NCBI GenBank assembly: GCA_030272815.1
Contig: JAJSZT010000040.1
Span: forward strand, 1 to 33,276
Direction of reading: 5' to 3'
From: Deltaproteobacteria bacterium
GTDB taxonomy: Bacteria; Desulfobacterota; Desulfobacteria; Desulfobacterales; ETH-SRB1
DNA: 33,276 nt
The notes beneath the pieces were generated by a model. The model made no database searches. It saw only the letters and a list, made by a program, of their open reading frames with translations, and was not told the origin of the DNA. The number at the start of each line of letters is the position of its first letter. The stretch's first letter is position 1. Made by a program: the position numbers and the translations under genes. This document shows positions 16,186 to 24,252 of this stretch, piece by piece.

Positions 16186-18498
16186 ATGGATAGAGATAAG
16201 ATCAGCATACTGGAAGATATCGGAAGGATAATAACGGAATCTGCCCGACCGCACAGGACGCTGGAAAAAATTGTCGAACTTGTTGCCGGCAAATTTAACA
16301 CAGATGTATGTTCCGTATATCTTCTGGATACAGATAAGCAGTCTCTTGTACTACAGGCGACCGTTGGGTTACGTAAAGAATCCATAGGCAGAGTTCGAAT
16401 GAGCATTCATGAAGGACTTACCGGTCTTGTTTTAGAAAAAATGCAGCCGGTGTTTGTTGTAAATCCGGCTACACATCCCAGATACAATTTTTTCGAAAAA
16501 AGCGGCGAAGAGATCTATAGCACATATCTGGGTGTCCCCCTGGTCCATCTTCAGAATCCACTCGGCGTACTTGTTGTCCAAACCGTGCAAGAAGACGCTA
16601 TATCCAGGGCCGATATGAATCTGTTTACAACCATAGCCAGCCAAATCTCCGCTACAGTAGCGTATACCGGTCTTCTTGATGACCTGAAAAAGGAGCGGCA
16701 GGACAGGCGAAACATAGAGAAAAAGCTGTTAGAAGAAGTAGAAATACACGCTGAAAAAACACCAAAAAAGGGAAAGAAGGGTCTGATCAGAGGTATGCCT
16801 GTGTCGCTTGGTTTTGCCGAAGGTCATGCTCACTATCTGGGAGAAAGTATCGGCTTTGACCAGATAGAATATGAGGAGGTAGAAGATGCAGTATCTGAAA
16901 TCAGCAGGCTTGAAGCTGCGTTTATACGCTCTCAGGAAGAAATCATAGCTCTTACAAAACACGTAAAGGATATGTCAGGGCAAGATGAAGCCATCATGGA
17001 TGCCCAGGTCATGTTGCTCCAGGACAGGTCGTTTAAGAATAAGATCATAGCGCATATTAAGGAGAAAACTTGTGCCGAATATGCCCTGAAAAAAGCTGTC
17101 TTGAAATATGTGGAGTTTTTCTCCGGCATGAAAGATTCTTATTTAAGGGAGAGAGGCTCTGACATAGAAGATATGGGCAAGCGGGTGTTGAGAAACCTCC
17201 TTGGATATGAAGGACAGGAAACCAGGCAATTTACAAGAGAAACAGTTGTTATTGCTTCTGATATTTCGCCCATAGATCTTATCGGCCTTAGACAGGACAA
17301 CTTAAAAGGAATTGTTCTTTCCAGGGGTGGGAAGACATCTCATACAGTGATTCTGGCCAAGTCGTTTGAGATACCGATGGTGATCGGTGTAAGGGACATG
17401 CTGGATACCGTAAAAGAAAACAATTTTTTAATCGTTGACGGGACATCGGGTCTTGTCTTCAGCAAACCTCCGCAGGTGATCATTGACGAATACGCCAGGT
17501 TAAAGTCAGAAAAGGCAAATAAGTTTCAACGACTCGATGTCCTGAGGGACTTGGCGGCCAAGACAAAAGATGGTTATGAAATCAAGCTCGGCGCAAATAT
17601 CGGACTCTTGTCAGACCTGGAACTGGTCAAAAAATACGGGGCTGAACATATAGGACTTTACAGAACTGAGTTTCCCTTTCTTGTCAGAAAGGAATTTCCA
17701 TCGGAAAATGAGCAGTTTTTATTATATAAAAAGGTAGTAGAAGGCGCGGAAGGAAGGTCGGTGACTATCCGTACACTCGATGTCGGCGGGGATAAATTCT
17801 TATCATATCTCGATTACCCTAAGGAACAGAATCCGTATCTTGGCTGGAGATCAATCAGAGTTTCTCTTGAGCTGGATGATATCTTCAGAACACAGATAAG
17901 AGCTATATTAAAAGCATCGGCTTTTGGGCACATAAAAATACTATTTCCCATGATAACATCAGTAGGCGAGGTCAGGAGCATTACTTCGCTTTTGGATGAA
18001 GAAAAGAATTTACTGGAGAAAAGAGGGGCTCCGTTTGATACAACAATAAATATCGGCATAATGGTCGAAGTCCCGGGCACTGTTAAAATTTTGGATAGAT
18101 TGCTTCACTATGTGGATTTCGTGAGTATCGGTACCAATGACCTTATCCAATACACCCTGGCGGTGGACAGAAACAATCAGAAGGTTGCATCATTATATGA
18201 CCCCCTCCATCCTGCTGTGATTTCCACAATCCTTGATGTTGTATCGATCTGCAAGAGAAACAACAAAGAAGTCAGTATTTGTGGTGAGGCGTCCTCCAAT
18301 CCTCGCTGCGCCTATCTTTTTACAGCTATTGAGACAGACAAACTTAGCATGAACCCTGCTTCTATTCCTGTTATAAAAGATTTAATCAGGAAAGTAAGAT
18401 TGACTGATACAAAGAAAGCTTTAAACCGTGTGCTATTAATGGAAGATTCCAGGGAGATTACAAGCTATTTAGACAAAATCCTGCCATCTGCCAAGTAG
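16186..18498 (+). CDS. ptsP: PtsP: GAF-domain phosphoenolpyruvate-protein phosphotransferase (EI-Ntr)
   Basis: First enzyme of the nitrogen phosphotransferase system: it autophosphorylates from phosphoenolpyruvate and passes the phosphate to NPr. The 770-residue protein has an N-terminal GAF domain (about residues 10-165), an N-terminal PEP-utiliser domain (about 205-330), the phospho-histidine domain with His386 in GGKTSHTVILA, and the TIM-barrel with LYRTEF, IRTLDVGGDK, FVSIGTNDLIQYTLAVDR and the catalytic Cys in SICGEASS. The GAF domain of enterobacterial PtsP senses glutamine and 2-oxoglutarate. The start at 16186 follows AAGGAG. A TTG at 16138 has no site. It lies divergent to nifH, which fits its known link to nitrogen control. 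Confidence 0.92.
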   Translation: MDRDKISILEDIGRIITESARPHRTLEKIVELVAGKFNTDVCSVYLLDTDKQSLVLQATVGLRKESIGRVRMSIHEGLTGLVLEKMQPVFVVNPATHPRYNFFEKSGEEIYSTYLGVPLVHLQNPLGVLVVQTVQEDAISRADMNLFTTIASQISATVAYTGLLDDLKKERQDRRNIEKKLLEEVEIHAEKTPKKGKKGLIRGMPVSLGFAEGHAHYLGESIGFDQIEYEEVEDAVSEISRLEAAFIRSQEEIIALTKHVKDMSGQDEAIMDAQVMLLQDRSFKNKIIAHIKEKTCAEYALKKAVLKYVEFFSGMKDSYLRERGSDIEDMGKRVLRNLLGYEGQETRQFTRETVVIASDISPIDLIGLRQDNLKGIVLSRGGKTSHTVILAKSFEIPMVIGVRDMLDTVKENNFLIVDGTSGLVFSKPPQVIIDEYARLKSEKANKFQRLDVLRDLAAKTKDGYEIKLGANIGLLSDLELVKKYGAEHIGLYRTEFPFLVRKEFPSENEQFLLYKKVVEGAEGRSVTIRTLDVGGDKFLSYLDYPKEQNPYLGWRSIRVSLELDDIFRTQIRAILKASAFGHIKILFPMITSVGEVRSITSLLDEEKNLLEKRGAPFDTTINIGIMVEVPGTVKILDRLLHYVDFVSIGTNDLIQYTLAVDRNNQKVASLYDPLHPAVISTILDVVSICKRNNKEVSICGEASSNPRCAYLFTAIETDKLSMNPASIPVIKDLIRKVRLTDTKKALNRVLLMEDSREITSYLDKILPSAK

Positions 18499-18505
18499 AT
18501 GTCGT

Positions 18506-18535
18506 CTACAAATTTGTAATATTATATTTTATCTT
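18506..18535. repeat. 30-bp repeat with TACAAATTTGTA palindrome (copy downstream of ptsP)
   Basis: Thirty bases beginning CTACAAATTTGTAATATT are identical to 32648-32677, about 14 kb away, and a third, imperfect copy starts at 32618. The core TACAAATTTGTA is a perfect 12-bp palindrome. Here it follows the ptsP stop codon within 8 bases, next to a small GTAGA/TCTAC stem, so it might also act in transcription termination. Upstream of both main copies are related ATCTGCC words. Confidence 0.75.
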
Positions 18536-18686
18536 CTTTCCTCTTCGCCTCCATCAATTTCGGCGCGCTGATTCGCTCTAAGGCGCTGACTACCTGATTG
18601 GCACGGTCATCATCAAGCCAGGGATTTCCACATAGGTTTTTTTATCAGGTGTTTGTGCAATAAGTCACACTTTACGTCGGAATAAG

Positions 18687-19178
18687 GTGACGATTGTCAC
18701 ACATTTAAACCGAAAACCTTCTCTTATGCATTATGCGGACACAAGTTGTTTTAAGGTATATGCCCTGGATGTTGGATTGTTGTGGGCCATGGCAGGCACA
18801 CCTGTTGAGCTGTTGGTGCAGGGGAAACGACTTTTCAATGAGTATGAGGGAGCTTTTGTGGAAAATTATGTTGCCCAGCAACTGGTTTCACATTTCCAGC
18901 AGAACCTCTATTACTGGCGAAGTAAAGACGGAAAAGCCGAGCTTGACTTTCTCTGTGAATTCGCAGACCGGATCTGTCTGCTGGAGGTTAAGGCAGGTAT
19001 TAATCCAAAGAGCAAAAGCCTGCGCTCATATGATTTGCAGTTCAAACCGCCCCTGCTTGCGCGGACAAATCTGCTTAACTTCAAAAAAGATGGGAAAATA
19101 TGTAATCTACCGTTTTATGCCATATCGCTGTTACCCAAATATCTTTTACAATCTAACTATAGACTTTCAGATAATTAA
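18687..19178 (+). pseudogene. C-terminal fragment of a DUF4143 ATPase
   Basis: The 163-codon frame matches only the C-terminal half of AAA ATPases with a DUF4143 nuclease-like domain. From HYADTSCFKVYALDVGLL it runs through GAFVENYVAQQL to YYWRSKDGKAELDFL and LLEVKAG, the last two being the usual D-x(n)-E-x-K-like signature. The N-terminal P-loop ATPase domain, about 250 residues, is absent and I see no trace of it in the 190 bases upstream. The GTG at 18687 is only the first start codon in frame. The last residues (YRLSDN) come from the left end of the 106-bp inverted-repeat element at 19158. Homologues are usually about 400 residues, so this is a broken gene. Confidence 0.75.
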
Positions 19179-19263
19179 TTTCACAAGGCCAGAAGGAGGA
19201 AGGCGTATTAGTTATACGTCGACGACTGATAACACAGTGAAATTATTTATCTGAAAGTCTATA
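19158..19263. mobile_element. 106-bp MITE-like element with 27-bp terminal inverted repeats
   Basis: The ends, 19158-19184 (TATAGACTTTCAGATAA...) and 19237-19263, are complementary over 27 bases with one mismatch. The 52-bp interior has no ORF and no internal symmetry. The terminal TA dinucleotides could be part of a TA target duplication. The element lies across the stop region of the DUF4143 fragment. Its short length and lack of a transposase fit a miniature inverted-repeat transposable element. Confidence 0.7.
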
Positions 19264-19313
19264 ATCGGGAGTTGAGAATACATGGGTCAATAGTAGACCT
19301 GACCCATTCTCCT

Positions 19314-19511
19314 TCACGATATTTCACTAATAGCTCGGCGAAATACATCTTCAGATAGGATACCCTGGACCTTACCCTTTCGGAACTCTTTAAGTCAACG
19401 TTTAGCCTCTTGCTTCCATAGCCTTTCGATCTCAGATGGGGGAGCCTCGTCCAAGCTGACCATAAGTCTCTGGGCAAGTTCTGCCATTTCGCTAAGCTTC
19501 AGCAGCCGCAA
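19314..19511 (-). pseudogene. Addiction-module antitoxin-like pseudogene with an internal stop
   Basis: Reading from a TTG at 19511, the frame gives RLLKLSEMAELAQRLMVSLD and then EAPPSEIERLWKQEAKR. A TGA stop at 19395-19397 follows, and the frame continues LKEFRKGKVQGILSEDVFRR to a normal stop at 19314. Both halves match the about 70-residue addiction-module component family (TIGR02574-like), in which ERRL-x-E is usual where the TGA stands. A single C-to-T change (CGA to TGA) would explain the break. Toxin partner genes of this family are normally downstream, and none is seen. Confidence 0.6.
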
Positions 19512-19606
19512 ACTTTAAGCTGATTATTTCAAAAAATGTATAAACTTACAATGAAACAACACTTTCTAAAAGCGGCACGGTCCTGGCTGTCTGCTGGAAG
19601 CTGTTA

Positions 19607-19999
19607 TTATGTGTCGTTTCCAATAAAATCTGATGCAAATGATTCTTTTAAGGGACCTACAATTAGCTCTAAATCAGATAAAGGAACTATGCTAACGGAT
19701 AGGCTATTTTGTTCGGCCTGCTTCCTAAATACGTCCTCAGCAATAGAATTTTCCGTCAATATTAACTTTTCAGCCCATTGATTCTTAGCCTCCCACGCTT
19801 TTTTAAAAAGAGCTTTCACATCTTTTTCATGCGGGGCTTCATCTGTTACCCTTGATAATACATGCCCTAATACATAACAGCTAGCAGCATCTATAAGCAC
19901 GTAAATATCGTAAGGCTCATCCTTTACAAACAAGAAGGCTTCATTGACCCTGACCACAATCCAAGCTTCATTAACACGAAATTGATCGGGAGTAAGCAT
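19607..19999 (-). CDS. Hypothetical protein, 130 residues
   Basis: The function is not recognised. The protein is soluble, mixed alpha/beta in character, with an acidic-hydrophobic pattern: PYDIYVLIDAASCYVLGHVLS, then an alpha-rich middle (EKDVKALFKKAWEAKNQW) and EKLILTENSIAEDVFRKQAE. The alternation of short strands and helices vaguely recalls small nuclease-like or DUF6930-type domains, but no catalytic motif is clear. AAGGA ahead of the ATG at 19999 supports the start. It stands alone among gene fragments. Confidence 0.6.
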   Translation of the reverse strand: MLTPDQFRVNEAWIVVRVNEAFLFVKDEPYDIYVLIDAASCYVLGHVLSRVTDEAPHEKDVKALFKKAWEAKNQWAEKLILTENSIAEDVFRKQAEQNSLSVSIVPLSDLELIVGPLKESFASDFIGNDT

Positions 20000-20044
20000 A
20001 TTAAAAATTCCTTTTTTGAAAAATATTTATTAACGAAAAGCTGA

Positions 20045-20078
20045 GGGGGCGTGAAACGCGCCAGCGTTTTCACGTCCC
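20045..20078. repeat. GC-rich hairpin upstream of the 130-residue gene
   Basis: GGGGGCGTGAAACGC at 20045-20059 pairs with GCGTTTTCACGTCCC over about 14 of 15 positions, with a 4-base loop. It has no U-tract on either strand, so I do not call it a terminator. It stands about 50 bases before the start codon of the unknown gene. Confidence 0.55.
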
Positions 20079-20188
20079 TCTCCCGATATACACATCAATT
20101 CCGAAATTACCAAGAAATTTTACAACTTTAGCATATGCATCCGTGATACTTTCGGCCTTAATAGAATGAATTTCTGGCATGTTACATA

Positions 20189-20243
20189 GCAATCCCCTTC
20201 TTTCCAAGAGATTGCTTCGGTCATGCTTCCTTCGTAATGACAT
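20189..20243. repeat. Degenerate intergenic hairpin remnant (GCAATC/GATTGC words)
   Basis: GCAATC at 20189 and GATTGC near 20212 form a short inverted repeat, and CGAAG and TTACGAAGGAAGC words follow. This arrangement resembles intergenic repeats built around 'gaagcaatctc'-type words that I recall from other bacterial genomes. Here it is decayed, and I cannot verify the family. Confidence 0.35.
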
Positions 20244-20288
20244 GAAAAGTGTAATTTGGAGGGTTTTCGTAAAGAAGCATCGTTCATT

Positions 20289-21539
20289 TTATAAAGTCTT
20301 GAACATAAGTGCATAGTAGGGAAGAAAAGTCAGCTTGGTTTTTCCGATCTTAATACTTTTTTTCAAATCGAGGTTGATTATATAAGCTTCCAACGGTTCA
20401 TATTTCTTAATAAAGCTACGCATGGAACTGGTAACTTTAATATCTTTAAAAGTTCTATATTTAACCTCAACCGGGATAATATTTGTACCCCGTTCAATGA
20501 TAAAATCGACTTCCGCCTTGTTTTTTGTACGCCAGAAGTTCAGTTTTGCGGAGCTTAATTTTATTTGTTCCTTAAGAAGCAGAAAGACAAAATTTTCAAA
20601 AACAAAGCCTGTCGCTGCCGGGCTGTACAAGTTTCCAAACAGCCCCAAAGAATAATTTCTCAGACCAAGATCCCAAAAATACACAACAGGCGATTTTGTA
20701 ATTTCTTTTCTGATGTTTTGAAAATAAGGTGATACAAGCTCTAAAATGAATATTTTCTGACAATACCATAAATACTTTTTTACTGTCTGGTATGAAATAT
20801 TAAGCGTTGATGAAAGTTCGGAAAGATTGACGAGATTTCCGATCTGGCTCGAAAGAATCCTGATAAGTGAGCTAAAGGCTTCTGTTTTTTCCACTTTCAG
20901 CAGATATGCTACATCCTTTTCAAGAACGCTGCGATAGATTTCATCAATTATTAGAAGCTTTTCATTTTGCTCTGTTTCAAGAATCACACGGGGGTATCCC
21001 CCGAAATTCATATATTCTGTCAGTAGTTGCAGGACTTTGTTTTTTTCAATTTCAGCAAATGCAGACAGGTTGTCTTTATACCTGTAGTTCGTTTTGTAAT
21101 TGATGAATTCTTCAAAAGTAATTGTAGTTAATTCAAACAGACGTTTCCTGCCGATAAGTGATTCGTGAATTTGTTTTTTTAGTTCAAGACTTCCTGAACC
21201 TGAAATTATAAATTTATATGGCAAATTTAAATCATAAATCCCTTTTAAAAACAGCCCGGTGTTTTCCTTTCTCTGTATTTCATCAATAAAGACAAATCCT
21301 TTTTTTTTGCCGAGTTCAAGCTCAACCTTATTGATTAGCGCCTGTTGCGACTCAAAATGAGGCCTGTCCCATTCAATATCAAGGTTTAAGTATAAGGTTT
21401 TTTCACCTTTTTGGATGAGGCGCTTTTGCAGCATTTCCATAAGGGTGGTTTTGCCGGATTGACGCGGGCCGGTGATTATGCTGAATTCTTTTTTGGGGAG
21501 ATGCTTGATCAGGGCTGAAAATAATTTTCTTTTAATCAT
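20289..21539 (-). CDS. AAA-family ATPase with DUF4143 domain
   Basis: A 416-residue protein with an N-terminal P-loop GPRQSGKTT (about residues 24-32), Walker B FVFIDEIQ near residue 82, and sensor FIISGSGS. After a winged-helix-like middle comes a C-terminal DUF4143 domain with NFWRTKNKAEVDFII and IPVEVKYRTF, the D-x(n)-E-x-K nuclease-like signature. The length (416) is that of complete members. The family is common in archaea and anaerobes and its biological role is not settled. It is complete, unlike the related fragment at 18687. It is a single gene with hairpins and unknown ORFs around it. Confidence 0.85.
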   Translation of the reverse strand: MIKRKLFSALIKHLPKKEFSIITGPRQSGKTTLMEMLQKRLIQKGEKTLYLNLDIEWDRPHFESQQALINKVELELGKKKGFVFIDEIQRKENTGLFLKGIYDLNLPYKFIISGSGSLELKKQIHESLIGRKRLFELTTITFEEFINYKTNYRYKDNLSAFAEIEKNKVLQLLTEYMNFGGYPRVILETEQNEKLLIIDEIYRSVLEKDVAYLLKVEKTEAFSSLIRILSSQIGNLVNLSELSSTLNISYQTVKKYLWYCQKIFILELVSPYFQNIRKEITKSPVVYFWDLGLRNYSLGLFGNLYSPAATGFVFENFVFLLLKEQIKLSSAKLNFWRTKNKAEVDFIIERGTNIIPVEVKYRTFKDIKVTSSMRSFIKKYEPLEAYIINLDLKKSIKIGKTKLTFLPYYALMFKTL

Positions 21540-21862
21540 AGTTGAATTATAACCCGATATTTATGAAAGTCAATATTAATTTATATCGTGTAAAACAGAA
21601 GGACATTAAAGAATTCATATCTCAACAGCACACGGCCCCAAGCTTCTCCAATCCAACCTGTCGGTTGACCCAGAATCTGGGTCAACGGCTTGACAAGATT
21701 TGCGACATCCATTACAAATCTATGACAAAAACGTCTTGCAGGCGATTATAGATTCCGGCAAGATATACTGATTTGTCACAACAGTCCAACCATTTACTAT
21801 TTTACCTGTTACTACCCATGATAGAAGCTCCGTGCCTGGGGACTTAAGCAGAGAGGTTTTGG
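21540..21862. other. Intergenic stretch with a 10-bp perfect stem-loop
   Basis: The 323-bp gap between two divergent genes contains one clear structure: GTTGACCCAG at 21664-21673 and its complement at 21677-21686, around a 3-base loop. No poly-T follows in either direction. A short open frame at 21542-21751 has no homology or ribosome-binding site I trust. Promoters for the flanking genes must lie here, but I do not see convincing boxes. Confidence 0.5.
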
Positions 21863-23125
21863 ATGCGTCTTGATGAGAGACTCATAGAAGAGAAGACAAC
21901 AGACGGCGGGATAGATTTCCATGAACATATTTTGAGAGTCAGGAAAGAAGCTTCCAATTGGCTTGAAGGCATAGAGAAGAACGGCGTAGAACACTCAAAA
22001 AGATTGGAAGATTACCTGAATCGCCTCATTCCCGACGAGTTCAAGGAAAGGCTCGAGCCCGCCGAAGTATTTATCCTCCTCTATGCAGTGTACCTCCATG
22101 ACATAGGCTACAGGAATGAACAAGGCGAGATAGAATCCAATAATCACCCCTTACGAAGCAAGAAGTATATGTTAAAAGACCCCAGGAAATACCTCTTTGA
22201 CCGATTTCCTCCCATGCAGAAGGGAGAAGCGCCATTAGCGGCCCAAGCGGTTGCCGAGGTGTGCTATGGACATGCTCATGAATCTATTTGCCCTCTTCGG
22301 AATATCTCAAATAATTTCGGAGATTCCTCTTTTTGCTACAAATTTGCCTGTGATATGACCGGATCTGGATACGTACCCGTTGTCGTCGAGCTTAAGACTG
22401 TGATGGCAGAAGGGTGGCGCGAGGTTATCCAAAGGGAAGTAAGAAGCAGAGCCGGAGACAGCACCCAAAGCCCCGTGCTTATCCTGGACGGTTTTGATGA
22501 GTTATCGCTGACCTTTGATAAAGAGACCGTCCTCAAGGAAATTGAAAACCTCTCAAAGACTACTCAGGAATACAAAAAGGTAATCCTGACGAGCAGGACG
22601 CAGTTCTTTAGAAGTGAAGAAGAGGAAAAGGAGACACTTGTTCAGAAGAAGTTCCCTGGACGAGGTCCTCGTTCGATGACATACCCTCGTTTTGAGAGAA
22701 TATATGTCTCGTTATTCGATGATGAGCAGATAAGAAGGTATCTTGATCTTTGTTTGGGCAAAGAGACGTCAGAAAAATTCTGGAACGAAACGGTGGAAAA
22801 GGTTTTTGATGTCAAAGACTTGGCCAGACGCCCGATATTGATTGAGCTCATAGTCAATGATCTGGATGCCGTGCAAAATATAGCGGGAAAAGTAACACCG
22901 GGCAAGGTATATCACATTGTCACAGAAAGGTGGCAGGAGAGGGAGAGGAAAGAGCAGCGGCTTCCTCCATATATTGAGCTGCAGCACAAGGAAGAAAAGA
23001 TACCCAAGAACATCATGTTGTTTATGGAGGAACTTGCCTATTGGATGCTTACGAAGGAAAAAGACCCGTGTTATTTGCCGGTTTATCTTACACAAAAAAG
23101 GCCCTTTTTTTTCAAATTAAAATGA
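21863..23125 (+). pseudogene. HD-NACHT NTPase with deleted P-loop and truncated C-terminus
   Basis: The 420-codon frame joins two domains. Residues 30-150 resemble an HD-type domain (EHSKRLEDYLNRLIP, LYAVYLHDIGYR, HPLRSKKYML). Residues 175-330 match a NACHT NTPase: YVPVVVELKTVM, Walker B PVLILDGFDE, sensor KKVILTSRT and LARRPILIELIV. The P-loop that should precede YKFACDM is missing. The sequence reads NNFGDSSFCYKFA, which looks like a deletion fusing NFGD to the end of a GxGKSSFCYKFA P-loop. The end, after YLPVYLTQKRPFFFKLK, is also short for a NACHT protein. The frame is open but an active NTPase is unlikely. Intact relatives occur in conflict or defence systems. Confidence 0.65.
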
Positions 23126-23338
23126 CCAACTTCATAAATTTATCACAATATTTTAATCAAGTTTTTAATATCAACTCATCAGGATTATTATGACGATTTA
23201 AAAATGGATAGTCAGAATTATTTAACATTGATTTCGTTTTTGATGACCCACCCTATATTATGTAAACTTTTCCAAATTAATTCTTCCAAATTAGTTTGAT
23301 TACCAAAATAATTGATTTATAATGAATGTATGGAATGA
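23126..23338. other. AT-rich stretch without genes
   Basis: These roughly 210 bases are markedly AT-rich compared with neighbouring genes and hold no plausible ORF. They lie between the truncated NACHT frame and the permease fragment, and probably mark a junction between pieces of former genes. Confidence 0.5.
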
Positions 23339-23566
23339 ATAGAAATTTGCAAAATATCAACTTTTATTCAAGCTATCCTGCCTATGCCTTTTTTTCTCAG
23401 TCTTTGGGAAGTTCTTGTGAGAACAAATGTTATTGACCCCTTTTTCTTACCAGCGCCAACCCAGGTCATTGATAAAGCAATTCAAATGACTACTACTGGA
23501 ATGGGGGTCGGGCCACAGCAACATATTGAGATAATATATAAAACGTTAAAATCTTGCGTTAAATAA
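23339..23566 (+). pseudogene. N-terminal fragment of a TauC/SsuC-like ABC permease
   Basis: The frame is open from 23339 (after a TGA at 23336) to 23566. It reads LSLWEVLVRTNVIDPFFLPA followed by PTQVIDKAIQMTTTG. This is the typical N-terminal end of nitrate/sulfonate/taurine-type permeases, where a first membrane helix ends in 'FFLPxPxxV'. The rest of the permease (about 200 residues) is absent, and there are no neighbouring transporter genes. It looks like a leftover of a larger locus. Confidence 0.55.
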
Positions 23567-23625
23567 GGCCTTAAATGGCCATTTTTAGGGCCAAAAACAC
23601 ACTTTTAAGAGAAGAGCACAGGCAG

Positions 23626-24028
23626 ATGGCAAGAGCAAAACGGCATTTCCTTCCAGGTCACGTTTGGCATATTACGCATCGGTGTCATAAAAAAGAATTT
23701 CTGCTTAAATTTGCCAAAGATCGATGCCGATGGTTGCAATGGCTGTTTGAGGCAAAGAATCGAAATGGAGCGTTTTGGGAATGGAATTTTGGCGGGTATA
23801 TGGGTTGAAGAAATTCTCAAGACAAAAAATTATGTTCGAGAAAGCAAATGGTCTCAAAGCATCGCTGTTGGAAGTAAGAGTTTTGTAGAAGGAATAAAAG
23901 AGAAACTCGGCATTCTGGCAAAGGGGCGAAAGGTTGGGGAGTCGGGCGCTGATAAGCAAAACACCTTACATGTTTCAAAATCAAGAAATAATCTGTTCAT
24001 ACCCTTTCTTGTTCAAGGGGCATTCTAA
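23626..24028 (+). pseudogene. RAYT-like Y1 (REP-associated) transposase remnant
   Basis: The start MARAKRHFLPGHVWHITHRC followed by HKKEFLLKFAKDRCRWLQWL is the conserved N-terminus of REP-associated tyrosine transposases. The frame stops at 23806-23808. The C-terminal part continues in the next frame (KWSQSIAVGSKSFVEGIKEK), ending at 24028. The central third with the HUH metal-binding motif and the catalytic tyrosine is missing, so this copy cannot be active. Intact homologues are commonly 200-320 residues. The tail overlaps the 3' end of the opposite-strand gene at 23981. RAYTs mobilise short palindromic repeats, which makes the remnant of interest here. Confidence 0.7.
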
Positions 24029-24250
24029 CAGATCATCGAATTGTTCAGCGTTCAACCCAAGCTGAACTGCCATAGATTTATATGTTTTTCGGGGTATTGG
24101 TTTCCGGCCTTTTGGTATTGTTATTCTTTTCTTTTTTTTACCATTAAGCCAAAACCATCCATTGAACTCCTTTCCGCTTTTAAAGTTAATATCCAATTTG
24201 TTCTCGCAGGTGTTCTTTACATCACGTGTGTGAAATTTAGCATTCTGCAT
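23981..24250 (-). CDS. HicA-like small protein (third gene of a three-gene operon)
   Basis: An 89-residue protein. The segment KKKRITIPKGRKPIPRKTYK followed by SMAVQLGLNAEQFDDLL resembles the C-terminal half of HicA-type mRNA-interferase toxins (the strand '[KR]xTxPKG', then a helix ending in '[ED]xFDDLL'). The catalytic histidine expected after GS in HicA is not seen, and the N-terminal half (NAKFHTRDVKNTCENKLD) is unusual. The start lies 2 bases after the preceding stop, indicating translational coupling to the HicB-like gene. Its 3' end overlaps the RAYT remnant on the opposite strand. It could be a toxin, a toxin-like antagonist, or an unrelated regulator. Confidence 0.5.
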   Translation of the reverse strand: MQNAKFHTRDVKNTCENKLDINFKSGKEFNGWFWLNGKKKKRITIPKGRKPIPRKTYKSMAVQLGLNAEQFDDLLECPLNKKGYEQIIS

Positions 24251-24252
24251 AT

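Noticed and set aside
18540-18640. Short reading frames opposite the DUF4143 fragment
   Set aside because: The minus-strand words (NPWLDDDRANQVVSALERI) look protein-like, but there is no start, no full length and no clear family, so I did not annotate it.
20120-20314. 65-codon frame on the minus strand
   Set aside because: It runs over the degenerate GCAATC/GATTGC repeat and lacks a ribosome-binding site.
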